Below are positions 34,047 to 44,863 of a stretch of 64,000 nucleotides of DNA, piece by piece. The DNA is from Choanephora cucurbitarum (lineage: Eukaryota > Mucoromycota > Mucoromycetes > Mucorales > Choanephoraceae): the NCBI GenBank assembly GCA_025331435.1, contig JAIWNI010000041.1:184242-248241 (forward strand), written 5' to 3'. Below the pieces are notes generated by a model that saw only the letters and a list, made by a program, of their open reading frames with translations, was not told the DNA's origin and searched no databases. Within the stretch, counting starts at the first letter, position 1. The number at the start of each line of letters is the position of its first letter. A program made the translations under genes and the position numbers.

Positions 34047-35548
34047 TTATCTATAAATATCTTCTGAGTCACCATCCATTTTCATAAGCTCGTCTTTTGA
34101 TTTCAGCATACGTCTACGATATTCTGGAGGACCAGTAGCAATGAACGCTGTCGCACGGCTAGCTTCACACATCTTTAATTGCAAGATATTGTAAGCAGCT
34201 TCTTGCGCAGACACTTCGCTCAAATTGTAGTATGCAGCAGTCAAGTTTTGTAAGATTTCTTTTGGAGCTTCGTCGTTCTTTACACTTTCTTCCAGAATCA
34301 AACGCAAATGGTCAGACGTACTGCGATCGTTTTTGTTGATGTATTCAACAATGTACGAACAACATGCATATGCATCTAGTACAAATTGGATATCAATGTT
34401 GGCACGGTGTAACTTAAGAATCTTCTTGTTGAAAGCATTGATTCGAGAATGTCTGACTTCTCTTTTCAAGAACACTTTGGGAGCTTTCAAAGTTGCCCTG
34501 ATTGATTTAATGTAATCAATTCTCGACAAGCCAAACACCTCCAAGAATTGATTAAATGACAGGGATAAATTATGAATGCCTTCAAAGTTATTATCCAAGT
34601 AATTCCTAATTTTCTTTGCCGATTCCTTGTATTGGGCAACTTCATCTTCAGATAATGGATCTAATACCATTATTTCATCCATGGGAAAGACAGGTTTGTT
34701 AAACCGACCATTCCTCTCTTTCTTACTCTTCTTGAAGCAGGTTCTTGTATGGTTGTGTGCTTGTCTTGATACCACCAATTCTTTGAACTCTTCATCGTCT
34801 TCAATCACTTCAAGATTGCATGTCATACATTCATCGACAAAATGACATATTGCATTATTTCGCATTTGTCTCGAGTCATCATCATTAGCACCTTCATAAA
34901 GTACAGGTGCATTTTCAAGCCAGAGCAGCATATGAGCATGGGGAGAGCCACGATGCTGAAATTCGATGCGGTAGTAGTAGTCCAAGATCTTATGCGAACC
35001 AAAAGGTCCATGAGGAGGCTTCCATGTGCTCTTTAGTACTCTTCATTCTTTTGTCGAAACACCTAGCACACGTGATAGGATTCAGATTGAATCAATCTTG
35101 ACTTCTCTTCGTTAGGCAAGCTATTGGCCTCGTCTTCCGTTACAACAACAACATCAACTACTTTCTTCAAAATTACCAGTAGTTCCGGCCACTTAGTCTC
35201 AGCAGCAGACAATGTGACAAACAGGGTTGGAATTCCAAGTTGACGCACCATAGCCATAACATCTCCTTTTTCTTTTTTCCAGTAAGCTGGTGTAGACCTA
35301 ACCCTAGATAGAACTTTGTATGCTTCATCGGTTTTAAAAGATGCATTCAATGCGTCGTTCTGGATTAATTTCCTAGCATTAAGAGGTCTTTCGATTCTTG
35401 TCTTGGACATTCTCATCATAATGTTTACATGACTGGCCAATGTCAACAACTGCTTCTTTCTATCCAAAAACAAAAGAAAATCTTTACGCTTAGCAAAACG
35501 GCGATCATAATGGCGAGCTAGAGATTTTGCTATAACACCAAAGGTCAC
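34047..35548 (-). pseudogene. Helentron Rep (HUH) nuclease domain
   Basis: The part at 35063-35548 is the Helitron N-terminal fold ending in TLSAAETKWPELL. A frame change near 35060 breaks the NPITCARCFDKRMKS segment. The part at 34047-34985 holds the metal-binding motif RGSPHAH (34932-34952) and the catalytic pair of tyrosines in SYIVEYINK (Y-x3-Y, 34341-34355). All the key HUH and Y2 residues of a rolling-circle initiator are therefore still present, although the gene as a whole is broken. A single TAA at 34047 separates it from the downstream frame. In Helitrons this domain nicks and joins the transposon ends. Confidence 0.82.
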
Positions 35549-35571
35549 TGGTGAGCCATTGTGCTCTGGGC

Positions 35572-36508
35572 TTAAGATAGCGCCACCAAAAGAGATGGAA
35601 ATGCAAGCGCCTCAGCATCCTTGTCTAGCAGTAAAGATAATGGGGCAGAGCCTTCCGCAGGTGCAATGCAAATACCTCCATTTACTTCTTCTACAATTTT
35701 AGATGCAAGTTCTCCCGAAAACAACGTCTCTTGTCCACCAGGATTGAAGTCATCGGCTACAGGTTCTAATTGCTCAGTAGATGACTCGTTTTCAATACTT
35801 AAGGTAGTCATGTCATTGATTATGTTTGCTATCTCATATGCTTCTTGTAGTTCTCTAGCCATAGTTTCATATTCTGCTTTTGAGTCTCTGATTTTGATGT
35901 TATGCTTTTTGTATGCTTCAGATTCCTTTAGGATCATAGCTGCAGCCCAGACTTTTTCGACGTTTACATTGCCAGCCATGTAGTTATTGTTCTGAATAAG
36001 TCTTCTTGTTAGCTTAACCTCAATACAACTGCTATCATTGATAGTCCTTGGTATGCAAGAAACAGTTTTGTCGACAGAAACAGGAACATTGACAATTCCT
36101 CCTTTACTTTTGTATTGTCCACGTAATCCAAGTACAGTATAAATAGATTGGAAGATATGACGAGCAGATACAAGTCTTTCCTCAATTCGGTTTAATACAT
36201 TGACTTCAGCAGGAACTGGGGGGAGCTCAAATCCATTAGAAAGTGCGATTTTTGGAATTTTTCGCTTCTTGATATCTTTATGACAGTTGGCACAGAATTT
36301 ATCCACATTATCTTCAGAGTCAATATTGAAAACATTATCAATGAATGCTTGTTCCACGTTTCGGCTTAGAAGACTTTCTTTGGTGATCTTTTTCATTTGG
36401 TCAGGAAACCAAAAATTACTACTGAATAAGCAGACTATGGTTGGACCTTTACGAATATCATATTCATATTTGCGAGAAATTGCATCAAAAGGATTTGCAG
36501 CTACATTA
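35572..36508 (-). pseudogene. Helentron N-terminal region
   Basis: Open for about 310 residues. It contains CANCHKDIKKR followed by LPPVPAEVNVLNRIEERL, an arrangement found upstream of the Rep domain in many Helitron/Helentron proteins, and then a hydrophobic/basic block with PVSVDKTVSCIPR. A frame change near 35560 separates it from the next block. Upstream it is cut by the MITE at 36509-36686. Joining the flanks at the duplicated TA restores the reading frame from the putative first intron. Confidence 0.65.
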
Positions 36509-36686
36509 GGGGGGCTCAAAAATACTTCATCTTTTTATACATCTAATTTTTTACATCTGCGGAACTTTAACTACACCAAATAAAAGCCCAACCAAAACTA
36601 TGCGTGAGGTTTTATTGGGTGTAGTTAAAATTCCGCAGATGTAAAAAATTAGATGTATAAAAAGATGAAGTATTTTTGAGCCCCCC
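36509..36686. mobile_element. Palindromic 178-bp MITE inside the Helentron
   Basis: Two arms of about 79 bases are inverted copies with only two mismatches. Each begins GGGGGGCTCAAAAATAC, and they are separated by a short spacer. TA occurs directly outside both ends (36507-36508 and 36687-36688), the Tc1/mariner-type duplication. Removing the element and one TA restores the Helentron frame, so it inserted into the Helentron gene. The near-identity of the arms indicates a recent insertion. No coding capacity. Confidence 0.88.
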
Positions 36687-36763
36687 TATTGTTTGCTGCC
36701 TGTACAAAGAAAGACACAACTAAGTTATCACACTTACACTCAACAATTGTTTTCATGACTAAC

Positions 36764-36948
36764 CTGATTTTCTCTTTTTCTTTGATGCGATGCCATTTGA
36801 CTTTCTCTATTCTATCGCCTTATTTCTTCAATTAAGCTTTCACTATTAGACGGATAGGCATGTTCAATATGTCTTCATATTCATATATATCTCGTCTATT
36901 TGATCTTCTAGATCTTTTGTTACGTCTCAATGGAGCAGATTTAGACAT
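36764..36948 (-). pseudogene. Helentron first exon
   Basis: The ATG at 36948 starts a very basic N-terminus (LRRNKRSRRSNRRD). After one frame change and one stop it ends ASHQRKRENQ at a GTTAGT donor. The intron 36763-36700 (64 bases, ending TTTGTACAG) leads in phase into Ala-Ala-Asn-Asn upstream of the MITE. Phase agreement on both sides supports the splice. The basic start probably served as a nuclear localisation signal. Confidence 0.5.
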
Positions 36949-37944
36949 TTAATTAACAGTAATTAAAACGTAGTAAGCCAGGGTGATAATACAAATCAAA
37001 TTTGACAGATCATAAAAGCAATCTGGTAAACTTAAGTAAAAAGCAATTGTGATATTTGCAGGCTCAAAGATTCAATGAGAGGGAACTCGATTTTTTTATA
37101 AAAAGAAAGAGAGGGAACTAATTTTACTGCACGTTCATGTTGTGTGAATATACTATTTCTATCTCGGTTTCAATCAATCACTCCGTTACAATTTCATCTG
37201 TATGAGCAGTTTTTCTACTGGGATGACTGGTCACCTTTATAAAAAGATGTCTGTAGCCAGATTTCATCCTCCGCCTTGAATAAGGTGGAGATATATTTTC
37301 AACTAAGTTTATATCTTGGTGAGAAGCTATTTAAGCTCTATCAAGATATGTGTTTTGTCTTGGAAAGTATCTGAATATATCAGGCTTAACTGTTTCATAT
37401 TTGTTCACTTGTGTTGTTGGATGGTAGATCAGTTTAAAAAGTGTGACAATGATAGACAAGCCCTTTGTGTGTATGTCTCAGAACTATCTTTATCCAAGTA
37501 ATGATTCAGTCTTTTCCAATAGTGAAATCTCTAGAATCATTGCTAGTTTTGTTAGATGCTGCTACCTTGACTTTATAAGGCTTATGCAATCATCCTATTA
37601 TGATAATGTACCATGTCATATAGTTATTTTTAGTATTGGAGAAAAAGGAGAATCTACAAATATAAGTCTGATCATGCTTTCAATGTGTTAACTACGCACA
37701 TTGAACGCCTTATATATCACTTCATCGCTTTTTAGCCAGCACTTGCTATATGCCTAATTTCCGTCTTCCCTTTGGTAACATTAAATGTAATTTTAGGTTT
37801 CCAACTTTGTAAACATTGTTTGGTTTATTGTTAATTTGACATTATCTGTCAAAATGACATTTATCTTTTTTTGAGATGATTAATTGAATTTCCGAATTTT
37901 ATATTTTCTTGTTTGAATGCATGCCCAAATACGACAGAGCCTGC
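36949..37944. other. Helentron 5' flank, no gene recognised
   Basis: AT-rich. Presumably contains the 5' end of the Helentron, but no terminal motif is recognisable without a second copy. Frames 37316-37501 and 37443-37691 lack domains. Confidence 0.4.
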
Positions 37945-38757
37945 TTTTTTACGTTGCTTGATTCTTTGTTGGCAGTTGACTGATGAATGATATGGTGGAA
38001 TAGCCGTATAAGGCCAACACTAATGGTCATAAATACTCTTGTGTTCTATTGGACAAAACAGTTTATTTAACAGACAACAGCAGCACCACCATCACGCACA
38101 ACCAAATCGTTATAAGCAGCCAAAGTTTGTATTTCATGTGATGATGTTGAAATCTAGCCAATCAGTGGCTATAATCTCCCTTATAACTCAGAAGCTCCCA
38201 CTCGACCCTGAATGGACCCCTCAAAAACAAGCCTTGTTTGACCATCAGAAATGATCAAATACGTTTTGTACACCATCTGAAAGAGAAAATTTAGCTCTAT
38301 CTTTATGGTACTGTAGAGTTGCATGCAGATGAATAGATTTGGAAAAAATAACATTTAGAGATGTAATTTGTTTAATATTTAATTTAATCAAGCCGATGAA
38401 AGTTTGGCCAAATTGTTAGGCTTAATAACTTTTGTACCATAGGTAAGATAACATGCTTGCAAAATGCTTTTAGAGATACCTTTTTCAAATTATTTCTATT
38501 TTTCATGACCCTGAAATAGCTTTTGACCTTGAAAATAGGCCTAGGGATCCCCCTATTTACAGAAAAGTAGTTAATAATTTGTACGAATAGTATATCTTTT
38601 TTGTTTTTTGTAACAAAATAATGACTTGTTGCCTTTTTTAAGGAGCTGTGACAATCTTTATAGAAGACACCATAGGAATTAGTCAAACAATTCTTTAGAA
38701 GTATACGGTAAGTGCTCAGGGTGCTTCAGATACCCCTATAGCATAAGGGCAGTTGCT
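37945..38757 (-). repeat. Dispersed repeat R, copy B (inverted, carries empty CACTA site)
   Basis: Inverted, nearly identical copy of parts of copy A: two residue differences in a 100-codon frame shared by both. At about 38240 it has GACCATCAGAAATGATC without the CACTA insertion present in copy A. Both edges are sharp (GCAGG on the left, AGTTGC on the right), so it is a truncated copy. Confidence 0.8.
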
Positions 38758-41024
38758 TGCACCGATCAGAAGTTTAAGGATTTAAATCACGTTCTGGAAT
38801 GCCAGCTTGACATTATTATTTACATCTCTCATAGTGTCTAAATAGCGTTTCGACAACCTGTATTGCTACATGTATATTGATATTGAAAACCTGCTTCAGT
38901 TTCAACGTTCGCTTTTGAACAGTTCATGTAACCCTAAAGATAGGATGTACTGCAATTCTGATCTGATCTGGGCCTTCAGGATGGATGAATTAGTTAGACC
39001 ATAGCTTTGGTTTTAGATGGAAAGAGTTTATTATTTACAAAAATACTACATTTCGAACGTATTGTTTACTAAATAAGACACAAATACAGCGCCTCGAAGC
39101 AGGTAGTAATAGGCGAGCTAAATGAGGAAGCTAGAAGTCTTGGAGGAAGGCAATTAAAGAGCAAGCTATAATAGAATCTTACAAACACTCATGCATAACC
39201 GAGCAGGAGTCAAAAGTGGGTCAACACAACTCTATCAAAATAAATGTCAGCAAAAATGTTATATATAAGATACTCAATGATGCTTACTTACTTACTTGCG
39301 CAATATTGCGACTATGAAAATAAATAAAGGTTAAAGGAATACTAAAAATAAGCAAAAAATATACAAGAACTTTAATTGACATTTAAGGAGGGTTGGTTCA
39401 GACAGATCGTCTACAGACTCTATAATACAAAGTATTTATTTAAGTACTTAAGGGTAAATTCTTATCTAACTCGCCTTTTGTATTTGACAGTTGCTTGTTA
39501 AGAGAAAGCTCTAGCTCCAAAACTAATACAACTTGTACAAAAGAGTTAATATATAATATTATCAGAGTCTCTGATTAAACCTACTTTGAGTTTAAGATTA
39601 GGGCTGAACATTTGCAACCTTTTCATTTTTTTCGAAATATTGAAAGAAAAAGCAATTAAAAGCAAAAAACAAATTTGAGTATTTTACTCGTTCATGAATT
39701 CATTAAAAAAAATACTACCCCGACCAGATGAATTCTCAAGATGTTCTGTAACCTCTTCCAGAACGATGACAGTGATCCCTTCATGATCGTTTGAACTAGC
39801 CGAGGCCTACCGAGATATCAGACAACATTTATGAAAGCTTTAAGTAACAGTACACACTTTTTCAAGGTTCGTCCTTCGAAAAGCTCTTTTCCTGTTTGCA
39901 TTTCTGAAAATACTGCTTAGATTAGCTCGAGATAGCCTAAATTTGCAGTCATATGCAGCGGAAGCAATGCAATCTTGATGTATGATAGACTAACACTGTT
40001 GATGGCCTCTAAAATAGTGTGATCATACATGGAAACATACTTTCACTATTTTATCAGTGCTTTGCCTGCTAAAAATTTTTTTTGGTTCTTTTCTTGTCCT
40101 CAAAATGACAATTGCAAAATGTATGAGCAAGATATTTTGTATCTTTGTACATTGAACCTGCTTGATCATCCAGTTAATCATCTGCCAGGTACTAATTCAT
40201 CTTGTTTTGTATATAACAGTTTGCAACTATGATAGCTTTTTGTTTGAACGAAATTGTTCCGTTTCCAATGTAGATTCTTTCATTAAGGCTATCAGGCAAC
40301 CATTGCTTAATCTCCTCATACTTTAACTCGTCAACTTGCTCAAACAACTATTTATGGAAAGCATCTACGGAAAAAGGGTTATTCAAAACATGAAATATGC
40401 ATCTATTGCTTAACCTTACTGCAAGAAAAGTCGAGGACCTGTTTCATTTAAACTTTTCTTTATTTTTGCCCGATAAAATCCATCCTTGGTTTGTTTCAAA
40501 GTAATCTCTTCCTTTTTTGCTGCTCTAAAATGTAACTTTGCGATACGCACGGTGTGAGTTTTTTAAAAGTAAGCTATTTTTGAGAAAACTGGAGCACTCA
40601 AAAGCATGATGGCGGGATATCAATAGCAAGTAAAATTACGCTGGCTCTTACGAAAAAGTAAATCAATTCAAAGAATACACTTTTTAATAGTATATAGTGA
40701 CCCCACACTTTTTTATTAACTATGAGTCACAAATAACGCTCTTTTTGCGTTTTGTGCGGAAAACAAGTTTTGAATAATGCTAAATGAAGTATGGGATGTC
40801 ATAACATCTTTGGCTTTATATCGACGTAGAACAATGATTGTCAAATCAGAAGTGTCAAATATGAGTACTATCATGGAATTACATAAAGCGAAGACAAACA
40901 CTAATACATGACAGCTTCGATAGATAGGGTAATAAAAGAAGCACGCGTAATCAAGTGAAATACGTCAATAAACTGATCATGCCAAACCATATACCAACTG
41001 AGTACTATGAGTTCTTTACTCACA
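38758..41024. other. Intergenic with traces of decayed coding sequence
   Basis: On the minus strand at about 40.2-40.56 kb, stop-poor stretches read RIAKLHFRAAKKEEITL and, in another frame, FEQVDELKYEEIKQWLPDSL. They look like an eroded protein gene, but no family is recognised. The rest is AT-rich and featureless. The ATG frame 40029-40232 runs antisense to this relic and is not called. Confidence 0.35.
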
Positions 41025-41564
41025 CAGTAATCCCCCAATTTAGGGAACGGCTTCGCTTCCCTCACAACCGTTCCCTAAATCAATATCGTTCCTTTTAAAA
41101 ATGAAGCACCGCTGAACAATCTTTTATCCTGATAGTACTAGCTTCGCACCATTGCTTTGATAGCACTCTGATGTTGGTGATGTTTGAAGTGTTTGATACA
41201 AAGCGTGCGATGCAATAAGACTAAAGAAGATACACAATCTTTGGCATAGAAAGCTCATAGGATAATCGCCATCAGAGCAGTGTTGTGGCCTCAAATCAAA
41301 TTTGAATGTTTGACACAATATTCAACATGATATTGCAAAAAGTTATTGCTCTTATTTTATTGAGACTGTCTAAAACAGAGTAACGAAAAAATTTATAAGG
41401 TGATTCTACAACATAATTGGCTCTCACAAGCGGTATATGAAATAAAATAAGGAACGGGTTGCCACAGGACCGTTCCCTATTCCTTAAAGCAGTAATAAGG
41501 AACATTAAGCGGTAACGGAAGTTCGGTTCCTTTAAGACCGTTCTCTAAATCGGGGGGATGGCTG
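41025..41564. mobile_element. 540-bp pogo/Tigger-like non-autonomous element
   Basis: Ends are CAGTAATCCCCCAATTTAGG and, as reverse complement of the right end, CAGCCATCCCCCCGATTTAG, continuing into GAACGG on both sides. A TA flanks the right end, and the left has CA where TA is expected. The motif TTCCCTAAAT/GGGAACGG recurs inside in both orientations. No transposase frame. The TIR style resembles pogo/Tigger-type elements. Confidence 0.68.
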
Positions 41565-43469
41565 TATACAATTATATGTTGCAATCAGATATCCAAGCTG
41601 AGGTTATTTTGCCGCCTTTATTATCTTTCAAAGTGAATTAAAAATATAAAGTTTAAGTCATTGAAATGCTGCTTGCATCAGGAAATTTTTAATTGTTTTT
41701 ATAGTTTAGGTTTTGCAAATATTCTAGAAACTGATTATAAATTTATACCTCAGAAATAAACCGCCATACTAACGAAATGGCAGGCTTAATGTGTTCATCC
41801 CCACTAATCCATTGATATATACTTTTCTTTCTCTTCAAAGGCTGTAAAACATCTGATTCTTGTTGTAAAGTGTTGCTTTTAGCTGATTGTATACTCGATG
41901 AAAATCTTAAATAAACATTTCCGCTGAGATAAGATGTGATAGGTTGACCCCTTAGTCTGAAGGTAGCCCGAGGCAAATTGTGAAGATGAAGTGAGATACT
42001 TCTAAGGAAAAAAAAAATTAAACAAGCAAATAGGTTTGAATAGCGTAGCACCTCGATACAGTACCACCCCGCAAAAACAGAATCAAAATTGCATGCTTTT
42101 GGTGCCATACAAACCTGAGGTTACAGTTACGGTAGGTATAAATCTCTCTTATCATATCATTGGTTCCTTCTCAATTCAAGAAGTGAAAAGACAACAGGAA
42201 ATTTTCGCAATAATAGTTACCTCTGCATCCATACCAAATTCCACTATTGTGGGGTAGTACTGTACCCTTCTCCGTTTTTATTTCTTGACAGTTTTCAATT
42301 TGTGAACTAGAGCTTCATCTTCTATCAGTACAAAGCCTTTCTTCAATTCCTAAAATTTGGCAATAAGACCTTCGTAGATAAGGGGTACGAATTTAATCTC
42401 AGGCCTTATAGCACCTCAGATTATCAAAGCGAACCAGTCATTCTTGAAGTTAAATGCAACACAGCCCTCTAAATAAATTTTCAGTTGCCAACCGCTAAAC
42501 ATTCACCGGGGGAAGAGATACTTAAAGTTTTTGAACGAGTTTTCATCCATCAAGCACAACTTCCTTCAATCTTCTGCCTTACAGTTCTTGTGCTTTCTAT
42601 CAAAAGCATATCCTTTTTTTACCCTGCATGATAGAAAAGAAGGGCTAGTTCTGAGGCAACTCTGTTATGACACCACATTTTATGCAAAACACAACAAAAT
42701 GTGTTTACAATGACTGTCTCAGAATAAGGAAGCAGCCAATTCGGTCAATATCGCTCTTCTATTGTAGGTCACTTTTCTGACAGGAGTACAAACCACTTAA
42801 GGCGTCGTTTATGTCTTTCTACCTAGGCCTTTGGCACAATTTGTGGTACCACGCAAAATTCCTTTACTTGTAATTGAGTACAACGCTTTCAAATTAAGAC
42901 TTATTAGGTGAGCCATTCTCTTGGCTTTGATGCCCAACCTATACAGTTTGAAAACATAGGTTTATCGTTCTTCAATTACGTGATTTTAGCAGACATTGAG
43001 GGCTTTCATTTTTGAAATGACTGTTTTGAAACTTTCAGGATCCGAGTTTTGACATGCAAATGATTGCATGAGACAAAATTTTAAAAGATGGCAATTTTTA
43101 TTTCAGAAAAAATGCTAAAAATAAGTACAGAATGTATTCAGAAAAGAATTCTATTATTTCTTCAAAAATAAAGCCCCCTATTATATTGCATAAAGGGGAT
43201 TAAGGGGTTAGTTCAATTCATGCATTCTTGGGATATGTATGCAGAAATTAAAAAAATTAGAAAAATTTCTAGTCACTGTATGACTAAAATAGGTTACATG
43301 CTTGATTGTTTGTCATATCTCCAAAGTTAATGATCATCGAGTCAAGCTTGTTCAAGTCAAAATTTGTTTGTTCGTATTTGATTTTTTTATATTTTAACTT
43401 TCAAACAACTCTTGTATTTGCTGACGCATTACGGTATTTTGATTAAATGCGGAGCAAACTAAAATTTCT
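41565..43469. other. Intergenic around a MITE, no gene recognised
   Basis: Apart from the MITE at 42059-42262, this stretch contains only degenerate stop-poor pieces. For example, the plus strand near 42.4-42.6 kb reads PYSTSDYQSEPVILEVKCN and PGEEILKVFERVFIHQAQL, possibly a fossil coding sequence of unknown type. Confidence 0.35.
42059..42262. mobile_element. 204-bp Tc1/pogo-type MITE
   Basis: Inverted ends CAGTACCACCCCGCAA and CAGTACTACCCCACAA are flanked by TA on both sides (42057-42058 and 42263-42264). No coding capacity. Confidence 0.68.
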
Positions 43470-43479
43470 TATAAAAAAG
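43470..43479 (+). promoter_or_regulatory. TATA box of the three-exon gene
   Basis: TATAAAAAAG located 60 bases upstream of the ATG at 43539, followed by a CT-rich stretch (CTTTCTTCAAAC) typical of a transcription start region. Confidence 0.55.
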
Positions 43480-43538
43480 CTAAAGCAATTATAGTTGTAC
43501 ATCCTTAACTTTCTTCAAACTAAAACTTAACAATTCTT

Positions 43539-44746
43539 ATGAACAACACAAGCAGAGACATTCTTAACATACACTCTAGCAGTCTCAGAACAGAAAATTC
43601 TCTCATTCAATTGCAAGCTCAACTACAAAAAATGAATGAAAAACAAGAAGAAATTGCCGCTAAAGTGGACTTATGTTTTAAGAAGCTGGAAAGCTTAGAA
43701 ACTAAAGACGGTAATATTTTGATCTTTGATGTTAATACTTCAGTTAATACTTTTTTCCTCTTCTTAGCACCAGCAAATTCTAATTTCGGTCAGCAACTTA
43801 ATTTATTGAATCCTACTGGTATATCAAATGTGCCGATTTATCGACCTCAAATATTAGGAAGCAGTGAAAATAAGTTGAAACAAAAGTTAAATTATTTTAT
43901 CCAACAATGGCAAGGAGATTCGGTCGTACTCGATGCAAATGATGGAAATGAGTTCCGCAAAGAAAAAGAGCATCGCTTGAATATGTATGAATCCAATCTG
44001 CGTATACTTGGTAAAATAGCTGTCGATAAGCTAATCAAAAAGGTTGAAGCAAGACATAAAGATTGGCGTGGTGTCAGTTGCTCCAATGTGGACCCAGACT
44101 TAAAGCAGGAATCTTTAACATTTCTCCGCACTTTAGCTATTACCAACAATATTCCTACTTCTCGCTGCGTTGAATTTTGGCTTGAGAAGGCATTAATATC
44201 TTATTTGTATCATAATAGAAGTAGACGTTTGAGAGCCAAGGTAATGAGTTTATCATTTTTCTATTATTCTATTTTCAGTTGAATTATGCTTTTTAGCAGC
44301 CCGGACCAGAACAATCGCAATCCCAATCAGTAGCAAACACACAATCAGAGACAAGACTGTCATTGCAGCCCCTACTACAGCTATCACCAATAGTACCTAT
44401 CGCATCGTGCTTAACAACACCTCCTCTGCAAATGTCATCACCCTCACAGCCAACACATTTATCACCATCACTAGCTTCATTACCTCCCACTTCACTACCC
44501 CCCTCATCCATTAATTCACCTATGTCTTCACCATCATTGTCACATTCAGTACAACATGCCTCGCAAATACATTCACCACTCTCAGAAATGCAATCCACTT
44601 CCTTGACAGAAAATTTGCTTCTAAAAGTCCAAGAATTAGAACAGCGTTTGTTACAACAACAATTATTATCACAATCGTCCCAACTACCACCACCTTCTTC
44701 ATCGCTATCCTCTCATAGAAATCGCAACACTCACAAGAAAAGGTAA
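43539..44746 (+). CDS. Coiled-coil protein with Ser/Pro/Gln-rich tail, three exons
   Basis: Exons 43539-43710, 43768-44240 and 44297-44746 join in phase across introns of 57 and 56 bases (GTAATA...TTAG and GTAATG...TTAG) to give about 364 residues. Residues 17-53 are a likely coiled coil (IQLQAQLQKMNEKQEEIAAK). Residues 90-215 form a predicted helical, charged domain containing KLIKKVEARHKDWRGVSC. Residues 216-364 are rich in Ser, Pro, Gln and Leu with a second Leu/Glu/Gln helix (LLLKVQELEQRLLQQQ). The tail ends in HKKR. Layout suggests a dimerising nuclear regulator, but no DNA-binding family is recognised. A further 50-base intron (44743-44792) is possible and would replace the end by KRKTTR. 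TATA at 43470 and AATAAA at 44858 bracket it. Confidence 0.75.
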
Positions 44747-44857
44747 AGGGACAAGACAATTTGAGACTATCTTTGATAACTTTTTTTAATAGAAAAACTA
44801 CACGGTGACTTGCTCTCTTTTTCAACTGCTGAATATTCAATCATTTTTACCAAGTTT

Positions 44858-44863
44858 AATAAA
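44858..44863 (+). terminator. AATAAA poly(A) signal
   Basis: First AATAAA after the three-exon gene, about 110 bases past its stop codon. Confidence 0.45.

Larger units (their letters stand above)
31022..36948 (-). mobile_element. Helentron (rolling-circle transposon), near-complete but inactive
   Basis: A single minus-strand gene can be followed from an ATG at 36948 to a stop at 31022. Domains run in the order basic N-terminus, Helitron N-terminal region with a CxxC-type motif, HUH Rep nuclease, Pif1-family helicase and C-terminal EEP endonuclease. A helicase followed by an endonuclease is the hallmark of the Helentron branch of Helitrons. Between 34985 and 32290 the frame is continuous apart from about four stop codons (near 34047, 33768, 33579 and 33093). 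Frame changes occur near 35560, 35060, 32290, 31950, 31640, 31300 and 31140, plus one in exon 1, and a 178-bp MITE interrupts the N-terminal part. Its 3' end is probably near 30925, where similarity to the relic at 3.2 kb stops. The 5' end is unresolved. Confidence 0.85.

Noticed and set aside
38039..38254. 71-codon frame with a His run (HHHH), also at 27371-27586
   Set aside because: Part of repeat R, conserved only between the near-identical copies A and B. In copy C stops interrupt it.
41025..41564. Considered as a CRISPR-like or satellite array because GGGAACGG recurs
   Set aside because: Repeats are in inverted orientation at irregular spacing and the unit has transposon-type ends with TA. 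It is a MITE-like element.
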